Position numbers and translations under genes: made by a program
Notes under the pieces: generated by a model
Told to the model about the DNA's origin: nothing
Database searches by the model: none
Seen by the model: the letters and a program-made list of their open reading frames with translations, nothing else
Shown here: positions 41,791 to 50,136 of the stretch, one piece after another
Layout: each line of letters begins with the position of its first letter
How positions within the stretch are numbered: position 1 is the first letter of the stretch
Assembly (NCBI GenBank): GCA_910585205.1
Contig: CAJUCC010000042.1
Location: forward strand, 36,539 to 100,538
Reading direction: 5' to 3'
Length of the DNA stretch: 64,000 nucleotides
Source of the DNA: an uncultured Lachnospiraceae bacterium
GTDB taxonomy: Bacteria > Bacillota > Clostridia > Lachnospirales > Lachnospiraceae

Positions 41791-43085
41791 GAGAACAGGA
41801 GCTGTTACTGTACAGAAATCTGGATGAAGCGGGTCTTCTCCGTGACATGGCGTGGCTGATGGAGCATTACGGGGATGCGTATTATAATAAAGAAGACCGG
41901 ACGGCGCTGCTATACGACTGTATGCACAGACTGCTGGAGCTTGCGGGCAGTCACGGGTTTTACGGAAATCTCTGGCACTGTTATCTGTCCAATCTGCTGG
42001 CAAACCATGAAAACAGCTACAGCATGGCATGCGAAGTAGTCGGCAGTGTGGAGGGGACGATCAACGAGGCGGCGCTGCATGATTTTGCAATTCTGAAAGA
42101 ATTTTATGACTATGATTTCGGCAAAGTGGCGGCGGCGCTGCAGGCAGACGGGCTGTCTCTGCTCTTTGACTACCGGATCGGCGCCCGTCGGAGCCGGGTG
42201 TACAATACCCGCATCCGGGACCGGATCTGTGAGCTGGCGGAAAAATTTGCACGGGCGGCCACGGCGGCAGAGATGAAAGATACGATGACGGCATTTTACA
42301 AAGAGTACGGTGTCGGAAAGTTCGGACTACATAAGGCGTTTCGCATCGAGCATACGGCACAGGGAGCGCAGATCCGGCCGATTCGGAATATCGCACATGT
42401 CAGACTGGATGATCTGGTCGGCTATGAGATACCGAAGAAAAAGCTGGTTGACAATACGGAAGCCTTTGTGTCGGGGCGGGCGGCGAATAACTGTCTTTTG
42501 TTCGGTGATGCGGGAACGGGGAAGTCCTCGTGTATCAAGGCGATTGCCAACGCCTATTACCACCGGGGCCTGCGCATTATCGAGCTGTATAAGCACCAGT
42601 TTCAGGATTTGAATGATATTATCGCACAGGTGAAAAACCGGAATTATAAGTTTATTATCTATATGGACGATCTGAGTTTTGAGGATTTCGAGATCGAATA
42701 TAAATATCTGAAAGCGGTGATTGAGGGCGGACTGGAGAAAAAGCCGGACAATGTGCTGATTTATGCGACATCCAACCGGCGCCATCTCGTCCGGGAGCGG
42801 TTCAGCGATAAGGCGGACCGGGACGATGACCTGCATACGAGCGATACCGTGCAGGAAAAGCTCTCGCTCGTATCCCGCTTTGGCGTAACCATTTATTTCG
42901 GCTCACCGGATAAGAAAGCGTTTCAGAATATCGTCAGAGTTCTGGCGCAGCGCAGCGGCATTGTGAAACCGGAGGCGGAACTGCTGGCGGAGGCAAACAA
43001 ATGGGAGCTGTCCCACGGCGGAATGTCCGGACGGTGCGCGCAGCAGTTTATTGACTATCTGGCAGGAAAAAAAGCGGAGGGGTAA
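41787..43085 (+). CDS. DUF815 family AAA ATPase
   Basis: A 432-residue protein. The N-terminal ~200 residues are helical and specific to the group. The AAA core has Walker A F-G-D-A-G-T-G-K-S-S near residue 234, Walker B F-I-I-Y-M-D-D-L near 290 and sensor 1 Y-A-T-S-N-R-R-H near 330. A C-terminal lid follows. The DUF815 family has no settled function. It is translationally coupled to pheA and 5 bases before ppx, at the head of the polyphosphate genes. Confidence 0.85.
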   Translation: MREQELLLYRNLDEAGLLRDMAWLMEHYGDAYYNKEDRTALLYDCMHRLLELAGSHGFYGNLWHCYLSNLLANHENSYSMACEVVGSVEGTINEAALHDFAILKEFYDYDFGKVAAALQADGLSLLFDYRIGARRSRVYNTRIRDRICELAEKFARAATAAEMKDTMTAFYKEYGVGKFGLHKAFRIEHTAQGAQIRPIRNIAHVRLDDLVGYEIPKKKLVDNTEAFVSGRAANNCLLFGDAGTGKSSCIKAIANAYYHRGLRIIELYKHQFQDLNDIIAQVKNRNYKFIIYMDDLSFEDFEIEYKYLKAVIEGGLEKKPDNVLIYATSNRRHLVRERFSDKADRDDDLHTSDTVQEKLSLVSRFGVTIYFGSPDKKAFQNIVRVLAQRSGIVKPEAELLAEANKWELSHGGMSGRCAQQFIDYLAGKKAEG

Positions 43086-43090
43086 GTGAG

Positions 43091-44626
43091 ATGGGCGTTA
43101 AGACGTTTGCGGCAATCGATGTGGGCTCTTATGAGCTGTCGATGAAAATTTTTGAGATTTCTCCCAAAGATAAGCTCCGGGAGATCGATCATATCCGCCA
43201 CAGAATCGATCTGGGGACGGAGACATATACGACGGGGAAGCTGAGTCACGGAAAGGTGGATGAGCTTTGCCGGGTATTATGCGAATACGGGGACATTATG
43301 AAATCCTACCGGGTATCGGACTACAAAGCCTATGGGACGAGTGCGATCCGGGAAATGGAAAACCGGGAAATTGTGCTGGAGCAGATCAAGATGCGCACGG
43401 GCATCCATATCGATATGTTGAGCAATTCCGAGCAGCGTTTTCTGGATTATAAGTCGATCGCATCGAAGGGCGAGAGCTTTAACGGACTGATCTCGAAGGG
43501 GACAGCGATTATCGACATTGGCGGCGGCAGCCTGCAGGTTTCCCTGTTTGACAAAGATTCGCTGGTGACGACCCAGAATGTACGTCTGGGCATTTTGCTG
43601 ATCCGGGAGCATTTGCTCAAACTCAAACCGAAACAGTCGCAGTATGCGGAGATTATCGAAGAGCTGTCAGGCGGCCAGATTGAGGTATTGGAAAAGCTGT
43701 ATCTGAAAAACCGCAAGATTGAGAATATTATCGTCGTGGACGAATACATTTCCAATGCGATGGCCAAGAAGGACAGAAATTATCTGGAGCATTATATTGA
43801 CAAGGATACCTATCTGAATTTTGTGAGAGAAATCCGGGAATGCTCGCTGACCGAGATGGGGAAATATCTGCAGATGCCGGAGGAAAGTCTGGTGCTGCTG
43901 TTTATCTCTTCCGTGCTGGTGACAAAGCTGCTGCAGACAACGGGAGCGGACAGACTCTGGATACCGGGCGTGACGCTGTGCGACGGCATCGGTTATGAAT
44001 ATGCGGAAAAAAATAAGATTTACTTTGCCACCCATGATTTTGAAAAGGATATTATCGACTGTACCCAGAATATCAGCAAGCGGTATATGGGAAGCAAAAA
44101 GCGGGGCGAAACACTGGAAAAGATTGCCCTGACAGTTTTTGACAGTATGAAAAAAGCCCACGGACTGGGGAAGCGGGAGCGGCTTTTGCTGCGGCTGGCG
44201 GCGCTGCTGCATGACTGTGGCAAATATATTTCCATGATAAATGTGGGGGAAGCGTCATACGAGATTGTGATGTCAACGGAGATCATCGGCATTTCCCACG
44301 CAGAGCGGGAGATCGTGGCAAATGTGGTGCGGTATAACTACCGGGATTTTGACTATTATCACGACGGCAGAAGCATCGCCGATAAACATTCGTATCTGGT
44401 TGTGGCGAAGCTGACGGCGATCCTGCGTGTGGCGACCGGACTGGACCGGAGCCATAAGGAAAAATTCCGGGACATCACGGCGTTGCTGAAAGACAGACAG
44501 CTTGTCCTGACGGTTAATACACCCTATGATATTACCGTAGAGAAGGGACTGTTTTCATCAAAGGCGGCGTTTTTCGAGGAAATTTTCGAGGTAACACCTG
44601 TTATTAAAAGAAAAAGGGGAATATAG
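43091..44626 (+). CDS. ppx: Exopolyphosphatase / guanosine pentaphosphatase family (Ppx/GppA)
   Basis: A 511-residue protein. The N-terminal ASKHA domains carry A-I-D-V-G-S-Y-E-L and I-D-I-G-G-G-S-L-Q-V. From about residue 330 there is an HD domain (L-L-H-D-C-G-K-Y-I). This architecture hydrolyses polyphosphate ends and may act on pppGpp. It starts 5 bases after the AAA ATPase gene and ends 2 bases before ppk, so synthesis and breakdown are encoded together. Confidence 0.93.
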   Translation: MGVKTFAAIDVGSYELSMKIFEISPKDKLREIDHIRHRIDLGTETYTTGKLSHGKVDELCRVLCEYGDIMKSYRVSDYKAYGTSAIREMENREIVLEQIKMRTGIHIDMLSNSEQRFLDYKSIASKGESFNGLISKGTAIIDIGGGSLQVSLFDKDSLVTTQNVRLGILLIREHLLKLKPKQSQYAEIIEELSGGQIEVLEKLYLKNRKIENIIVVDEYISNAMAKKDRNYLEHYIDKDTYLNFVREIRECSLTEMGKYLQMPEESLVLLFISSVLVTKLLQTTGADRLWIPGVTLCDGIGYEYAEKNKIYFATHDFEKDIIDCTQNISKRYMGSKKRGETLEKIALTVFDSMKKAHGLGKRERLLLRLAALLHDCGKYISMINVGEASYEIVMSTEIIGISHAEREIVANVVRYNYRDFDYYHDGRSIADKHSYLVVAKLTAILRVATGLDRSHKEKFRDITALLKDRQLVLTVNTPYDITVEKGLFSSKAAFFEEIFEVTPVIKRKRGI

Positions 44627-44628
44627 CG

Positions 44629-46767
44629 ATGGCGGAGAAAGAGAAAAAAACAGATTATACCAATCCGAAGTATTATTCAAACCGGGAACTGAGCTGGATT
44701 CTGTTCAATACCCGGGTGCTGAACGAAGCGCGGGACAAAACGATTCCGCTGTTCGAACGGCTGAAATTTTTAAGTATTACGGCGTCCAATCTGGATGAAT
44801 TTTTCATGATCCGGGTGGCCTCCCTGAAAGATATGGTGGCGGTAAAGTATGACAAACCGGATATTGCCGGCATGACACCGCAGGAGCAGCTTGCCGAGCT
44901 GGACCGGGTAACGCACGAACTGGTCAATGCGCAGTATTCTACATATACCCGTTCGCTGCTGCCGCTTCTGGAAAAAAACGGACTGCATGTCATCCAGACG
45001 CATGAGGAACTGACAAAAGAGGAAGGCGAATATGTGGACCGGTATTTTAAAAACAATGTTTATCCGGTGCTGACGCCGATGGCAGTCGATTCCTCCCGCC
45101 CGTTTCCGCTGATTCGCAATAAATCTCTGAATATCGGCGCGCTGGTGCGGAAGAAAGGTGAGGAAAAAGAGCTGGAGTTTGCCACGGTACAGGTGCCGAG
45201 CGTATTGTCCCGCATTGTGGAAATACCGTCCCACAGTGATGTGCGCAAGGTGATTCTGCTGGAGGAAATTATCGAGAAAAATATCGATCAGTTGTTTTTG
45301 AGCTATGATATTGTGTGTGCGCATCCGTTCCGCATTATGCGCAACGCCGATCTGACGATCGAGGAGGACGAGGCGGCCGATCTGCTGAAAGAGATCGAAA
45401 AACAGTTGAAAAAGCGTCAGTGGGGCAAGGCGATCCGGCTGGAAGTGGAGGCCGGCATCGACAAACGGCTGCTGAAGATTATCGAAAAGGAACTGCATAT
45501 CAAAGAGGAAGATCTGTACCGCATCGCGGGACCGCTGGATCTGACATTTCTGATGAAAATGTACGGCATGGAAGGGTTTGACCATCTGAAAAAGCCGGGC
45601 TATACACCGCAGCCGGTGCCGGAGATGGAAGGAGACGGCAGTATATTCGAGAAGATCCGCAAGGAGGATATTCTGTTATTCCACCCGTACCAGACGTTTA
45701 CGCCGGTGGTGGATTTTATCAAACAGGCGGCGAAAGATCCGCAGGTGCTCGCGATCAAGCAGACATTATACCGGGTGAGCGGCAATTCGCCGATTATCGC
45801 GGCGCTGGCACAGGCGGCCGAAAACGGCAAACAGGTGTCGGTGCTGGTGGAATTAAAGGCACGGTTTGACGAGGAAAATAATATTGTGTGGGCAAAGATG
45901 CTGGAAAAGGCGGGCTGCCATGTTATTTACGGACTGGTGGGACTGAAAACGCACAGCAAGATTACGCTGGTGGTGCGGCAGGAAGAGGACGGCATCGCCA
46001 GATATGTCCACCTGGGAACGGGGAATTACAATGACGCCACGGCCAAGCTGTACACCGATACGGGGCTTTTGACATGCAGTGAGGCTATCGGTGAGGATGC
46101 CACGGCCGTCTTCAATATGCTGTCCGGCTACTCGGAACCCCGGAGCTGGAATAAACTGGCGCTGGCGCCGCTGTGGCTGAAGGACCGTTTCCTTTCCCTG
46201 ATCGGCCGGGAGACGGAATATGCCCGTCAGGGCAGGAAGGCGAAAATCATAGCCAAGGTCAATTCTCTCTGTGACCGGGACATCATCGCCGCCCTGTACG
46301 AAGCGAGTACGGCCGGCGTGAAGATTCATCTGATTGTCAGGGGCGTCTGCTGTCTGCGCGTGGGCATTCCCGGTGTCAGTGAGAATATCAAAGTGCGCTC
46401 GATCGTCGGAAATTTCCTGGAACACAGCCGTATCTTTTACTTTGAAAATAACGGTGAGCCGGAATTTTATATGGGGAGCGCGGACTGGATGCCGCGGAAT
46501 CTGGAGCGGCGTGTGGAAATCCTCTTTCCGATCGAAAAAGAGGAATTGAAGCAGAAGGTGATGCACATACTGGATCTGCAGTTAAAAGACAACGTCAAGG
46601 CAAACGTGCTCACAAAGGATAACACATACGAAAAAGTGGACGGGCGGGGAAAAGAACGACTGGATTCACAGGAGGCATTCTGTCAGGAGGCCATGGAACG
46701 GGCCGCCGGAAGGGAGGAGGCCTACCACAGCCGCATCTTTATCCCGGAAATCCATATCGAAGAATAG
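44629..46767 (+). CDS. ppk1: Polyphosphate kinase 1
   Basis: A 712-residue PPK1. It shows the N-terminal N-R-E-L-S-W-I-L-F-N, the head-domain R-P-F-P and the kinase core I-K-Q-T-L-Y-R-V-S-G-N-S-P-I. The autophosphorylated His lies in V-H-L-G-T-G-N-Y-N, with a second His/metal region R-R-V-E. It polymerises phosphate from ATP reversibly. It follows ppx by 2 bases. Confidence 0.97.
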   Translation: MAEKEKKTDYTNPKYYSNRELSWILFNTRVLNEARDKTIPLFERLKFLSITASNLDEFFMIRVASLKDMVAVKYDKPDIAGMTPQEQLAELDRVTHELVNAQYSTYTRSLLPLLEKNGLHVIQTHEELTKEEGEYVDRYFKNNVYPVLTPMAVDSSRPFPLIRNKSLNIGALVRKKGEEKELEFATVQVPSVLSRIVEIPSHSDVRKVILLEEIIEKNIDQLFLSYDIVCAHPFRIMRNADLTIEEDEAADLLKEIEKQLKKRQWGKAIRLEVEAGIDKRLLKIIEKELHIKEEDLYRIAGPLDLTFLMKMYGMEGFDHLKKPGYTPQPVPEMEGDGSIFEKIRKEDILLFHPYQTFTPVVDFIKQAAKDPQVLAIKQTLYRVSGNSPIIAALAQAAENGKQVSVLVELKARFDEENNIVWAKMLEKAGCHVIYGLVGLKTHSKITLVVRQEEDGIARYVHLGTGNYNDATAKLYTDTGLLTCSEAIGEDATAVFNMLSGYSEPRSWNKLALAPLWLKDRFLSLIGRETEYARQGRKAKIIAKVNSLCDRDIIAALYEASTAGVKIHLIVRGVCCLRVGIPGVSENIKVRSIVGNFLEHSRIFYFENNGEPEFYMGSADWMPRNLERRVEILFPIEKEELKQKVMHILDLQLKDNVKANVLTKDNTYEKVDGRGKERLDSQEAFCQEAMERAAGREEAYHSRIFIPEIHIEE

Positions 46768-46812
46768 CGAAAAGCAGCAGACAAAAAAGAAACGGACAGG
46801 AAAGCATACAAA

Positions 46813-47439
46813 ATGGAAACGAAGAACGCAGCAGGGCGGAAAGAAAAACAGATTATACTGGCATCGGCGTCGCCGCGGCGCAGGGAACTGCTGGCGCTGA
46901 TGGGACTGACATTTCAGATTCTGCCAAGTGAAAAAGAAGAGATCGTAACGGGCAGCACCCCGGGAGAGATTGTGGAAAATCTCTCGTTTCAGAAAGCGGA
47001 GGATGTGACTGCCCGGCTGCCTTGGACGGTGCGGGAAGACGGGCAGGAGCCGGATGCGATCGTAATCGGTTCCGATACGATCGTGGTCTGCGACGGCGAA
47101 GTGATGGGAAAGCCGCATACGCAGGAGGAAGCCTTTGCCATGCTGCACCGGCTGCAGGGCAGGAGCCATGTGGTCTATACCGGTGTCACGGTGATGTGCC
47201 GGGCGGCGGATACCATAACATACGATACGTTTTCGGAAAGCGCCGTTGTCACCGTACATGCCATGGATGACGCCGAGATCCGCGGTTATATCGCGAAAGG
47301 GGAATCGATGGACAAGGCCGGCGCTTACGGCATTCAGGGCAGTTTTGCCGTATTTGTGGACAGGATAGAGGGCGAGTACAATACCGTGCTCGGACTGCCG
47401 GTCGCCGCATTGTATCAGGTATTAAAACGATATTTGTAG
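46813..47439 (+). CDS. maf: Maf family nucleotide pyrophosphatase
   Basis: A 208-residue Maf protein with A-S-A-S-P-R-R-R-E-L-L near the N-terminus. Further motifs are G-S-D-T-I-V-V near residue 78 and G-K-P-H-T-Q-E-E-A near 98. Y-G-I-Q-G near 174 completes the pattern. It hydrolyses non-canonical or modified nucleoside triphosphates and has been linked to division arrest. It lies 45 bases after ppk1 and 12 before the gph-like gene. Confidence 0.94.
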   Translation: METKNAAGRKEKQIILASASPRRRELLALMGLTFQILPSEKEEIVTGSTPGEIVENLSFQKAEDVTARLPWTVREDGQEPDAIVIGSDTIVVCDGEVMGKPHTQEEAFAMLHRLQGRSHVVYTGVTVMCRAADTITYDTFSESAVVTVHAMDDAEIRGYIAKGESMDKAGAYGIQGSFAVFVDRIEGEYNTVLGLPVAALYQVLKRYL

Positions 47440-47451
47440 AAGGAGACGCAT

Positions 47452-48102
47452 ATGAAAAGAGCGGTTGTTTTTGATCTGGACGGAACACTTTCGGATTCCA
47501 TTGTATCCATTGCCTACTGCGCCAATCGGGCGCTGGAAGCGTTCGGGCTGCAGCCTTTTGCGGTTGACCGGTACCGGTATTTTGTGGGAGACGGCGCGGC
47601 GGAACTGATCCGGCGCACCCTGCAGGCGCAGGAGCGGGACCGGACGGATCTGTATGACAGTGTGAAGACGGAATACGATAAACTGTTTGCGGTAGACTGT
47701 ATGTATCAGGTCAAACCTTACCGGGGCATTCCCGAGCTGCTGGAAGAACTGAAAAAGCGCCGGGTGCGGGTTACGGTACTCTCCAATAAGCCCCACCCGA
47801 ATACCTGTAAAGTGATTCACGATCTGTTTGGGGATGATATATTTGATGTGGTACAGGGACAGACGCCGGAGATCGAGAAAAAGCCCAGTCCGGACGGCGT
47901 ATATCTTATAGCGGAAAAACTGGATATTCCGGTATCGGACATGCTTTATGTGGGCGATACCAATACGGATATGCAGACCGGAAAAAATGCCGGCGCTTTT
48001 ACGGTCGGTGTGTTGTGGGGATTTCGCGACCGGGCGGAACTGGAAGAAAACCATGCCGACGCAATTATTGCCCATCCGCTGGAATTGCTGGATTTGCTGT
48101 AA
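47452..48102 (+). CDS. HAD-family phosphatase (phosphoglycolate phosphatase-like)
   Basis: A 216-residue HAD hydrolase. Motif I is F-D-L-D-G-T-L-S near residue 7, motif II T-V-L-S-N-K-P near 107, motif III K-K-P near 143, and motif IV G-D-T-N-T-D near 166. The alpha-helical cap lies between motifs I and II. It resembles Gph, though members act on several small phosphates. It is the sixth gene of the pheA-led run. Confidence 0.9.
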   Translation: MKRAVVFDLDGTLSDSIVSIAYCANRALEAFGLQPFAVDRYRYFVGDGAAELIRRTLQAQERDRTDLYDSVKTEYDKLFAVDCMYQVKPYRGIPELLEELKKRRVRVTVLSNKPHPNTCKVIHDLFGDDIFDVVQGQTPEIEKKPSPDGVYLIAEKLDIPVSDMLYVGDTNTDMQTGKNAGAFTVGVLWGFRDRAELEENHADAIIAHPLELLDLL

Positions 48103-48164
48103 GGGAATCCGGCTTTCCCGGATATGGCAGCGACATTGCCCGGACAGGAGAAAGGAGAGAAGAT

Positions 48165-48425
48165 ATGCAGTTTGATGATGCGGTGCTGGCATGTTTCTTA
48201 AAACACCAGCTTCAGCTTTTCCCGGAGACGGTAGCGGAGAGTCCGGCGGAAGCAGAACATTTTCTGGAGGATTGCATGGCCGTGGTCGTGGATTCTCCGC
48301 AGGCGGTCTGGGATTATTTCGATGCCGCCGGTATCGATGTGGAAGGGGCGGACGAAGAAGCGATACTGGAAGCGGACGAAGTATTTGCGGTCGGCGACGG
48401 CCGGTATCTGATCGTGGAAGGCTAG
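48165..48425 (+). CDS. Small acidic protein of unknown function
   Basis: An 86-residue protein starting at ATG 48165 after AAAGGAGAG. It is rich in Asp, Glu and Ala with hydrophobic patches (F-L-K-H-Q-L-Q-L-F-P) and ends V-G-D-G-R-Y-L-I-V-E-G. No family is recognised. It is the last gene of the cluster and converges on the next minus gene, 5 bases away. Acidic surface and small size would fit a regulatory or inhibitor protein, but this is guesswork. Confidence 0.72.
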   Translation: MQFDDAVLACFLKHQLQLFPETVAESPAEAEHFLEDCMAVVVDSPQAVWDYFDAAGIDVEGADEEAILEADEVFAVGDGRYLIVEG

Positions 48426-48430
48426 GAGCT

Positions 48431-49246
48431 TTACAGTTCAAAGAACGATTCCAGAAAAGGCACCAGACCGTCATGGTTATTGTCGGTTTTTGTGATAACA
48501 TCCGCCGCGTCGCGTGCGCTCTGTGAGCCGTTGCACATGGCGACACCCAGACCGGCGGCCTCCAGCATGGAGATGTCATTGTCCTGATCGCCTGCGGACA
48601 TCGTGCGGGAAACGGGAATCTGCAAATGCTGTGCCAGCCGTTTCAGGGCGGCGCCTTTTCCCGATGCGGCCGGGAACATTTCCAGCAGACGGTCTGTCGA
48701 GCAGATCAGTGTGATATGTCCCTGAGCCCACGGCAGCAGCGATTCGCGCAGCGCTTCAAGCTTATGGCGGCCTTCCAGACTGATGGCCAGGCATTTGAAA
48801 GGCGGCTCCTGCAGTTCGCCGACGATATTGTCTGTCAGTACAACGGGCAGATGGATCGTTTTCCGGTAAAAGACAAGTTCCGGCGACATCTTCCTGCTGA
48901 CAATTGAAGTATCGGTGTAGGCATGGCTGTGTATGCCCGCTTCCTCCGCCGCACGCAGCAGACAGGCGGTTTCTTCCATTGTGAGGCGGATTTCGGAAAT
49001 GCGTTCTCCTGTCTCCGCGCTGACGATCTGTCCGCCGTTATCGGATATGTAAAACAGACCCCGGTCGGAGATCGGCAGGAGGCTGCGGGCCTCTTTCATA
49101 CTGTTTAAATGCCGGCCGGATGTCAGGGCGATATAGTGGCCCATGGCAGTCAGCTTTTCCACGGCCGCAATGGTGGCCGGTGTCATTGTTTTTTCTCTTG
49201 TCAGAAGGGTTTCGTCCAGATCCGTAAAAAATATTTTCTTTTCCAT
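48431..49246 (-). CDS. Cof-type HAD-IIB family hydrolase
   Basis: A 271-residue phosphatase with motif I F-F-T-D-L-D-E-T-L-L, motif II A-L-T-S-G-R-H, a Lys in G-K-G-A-A-L-K, and motif IV G-D-Q-D-N-D-I-S-M-L. The cap lies between II and III. The start at 49246 follows GGGAGG by 11 bases; a longer frame would run into the PHP gene. Third gene of the ABC-F operon. Substrate unknown; family members act on sugar phosphates or FMN. Confidence 0.9.
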   Translation of the reverse strand: MEKKIFFTDLDETLLTREKTMTPATIAAVEKLTAMGHYIALTSGRHLNSMKEARSLLPISDRGLFYISDNGGQIVSAETGERISEIRLTMEETACLLRAAEEAGIHSHAYTDTSIVSRKMSPELVFYRKTIHLPVVLTDNIVGELQEPPFKCLAISLEGRHKLEALRESLLPWAQGHITLICSTDRLLEMFPAASGKGAALKRLAQHLQIPVSRTMSAGDQDNDISMLEAAGLGVAMCNGSQSARDAADVITKTDNNHDGLVPFLESFFEL

Positions 49247-49274
49247 TTCTGTTTTTTCCTCCCTATTTTTATTT

Positions 49275-50120
49275 TCAGTGGGTATCCCGAAAGCGGTACA
49301 GATCATCCAGAATAGAGTCGGGTACGGCCAGTCTGCCTTTTCCGCATCCGAGATCAATATCCGTCTTATTGGAGCCGTGGAAATCGGAGCCGCCGGTAAT
49401 CAGCAGGCCATATTGGCGGGCAAGGCTTTTCATCCGGGTTTCTTCTCCGGCGGTATAGGTGGAATAGATGGCCTCGATACCGGCCAGTCCGCATTCCGTC
49501 AATGTCCGCACCAGATGGTCCAGCCGGGCATCGCTCATGCGGTAGAGGGGCGGATGTGCCAGTACGGGTACGCCGCCCGCTTTTCGGATCAGCCCGACAG
49601 CCTGCACGGGCGTTACCTTTTCCCGGGGGATAAAGCAGGGCGCATGATCGCCGATATAGCGGTCAAAGGCTTCGCGCATACTGCCCACACATCCGTGTTC
49701 CAGCAGATACCGGGCGTAGTGCGCCCTTGTGATTACGGCGCCGGGAAACGCCTGCTGCAGATCTTCATAGGTAATGGAAAGATTGACATATTCGGACAGT
49801 TTCCGGCACATTCTTTCATTGCGCTGCGTCCGGGAGGCGATAAAGTCTGTCAGCGCCGATAAAAAAACAGGCGTTTTGTAATCAATGGCCAGCCCGAGCA
49901 CATGCACGTCTTTCTCCTCATAGGAGGTGGAAAATTCGATGCCGGGCACAACCGTCACAGGCTGTCCCTGTGCGGCGGTCAGGGCTTCCTCCAGCCCGTC
50001 CGCCGTATCGTGGTCGGTCAGCGCAAAAGCGGTCAGGCCCTTTTCCACCGCATAGCGGACAAGCTGCGCGGGGGTCATGGTGCCGTCGGATTTATTGGAA
50101 TGTACATGTAAGTCTATCAT
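49275..50120 (-). CDS. PHP domain phosphoesterase
   Basis: A 281-residue PHP protein of the YciV/TrpH type. Metal ligands are in D-L-H-V-H-S-N-K-S-D, L-T-D-H-D, P-G-I-E-F and G-S-D-F-H-G. Related enzymes release 5' nucleotides from short RNA or 3',5'-bisphosphates. The start at 50120 begins directly with the first metal motif; the longer frame overlaps the ABC-F gene. It is 16 bases downstream of that gene. Confidence 0.92.
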   Translation of the reverse strand: MIDLHVHSNKSDGTMTPAQLVRYAVEKGLTAFALTDHDTADGLEEALTAAQGQPVTVVPGIEFSTSYEEKDVHVLGLAIDYKTPVFLSALTDFIASRTQRNERMCRKLSEYVNLSITYEDLQQAFPGAVITRAHYARYLLEHGCVGSMREAFDRYIGDHAPCFIPREKVTPVQAVGLIRKAGGVPVLAHPPLYRMSDARLDHLVRTLTECGLAGIEAIYSTYTAGEETRMKSLARQYGLLITGGSDFHGSNKTDIDLGCGKGRLAVPDSILDDLYRFRDTH

Positions 50121-50136
50121 AAGCGATCGCTCCGCC

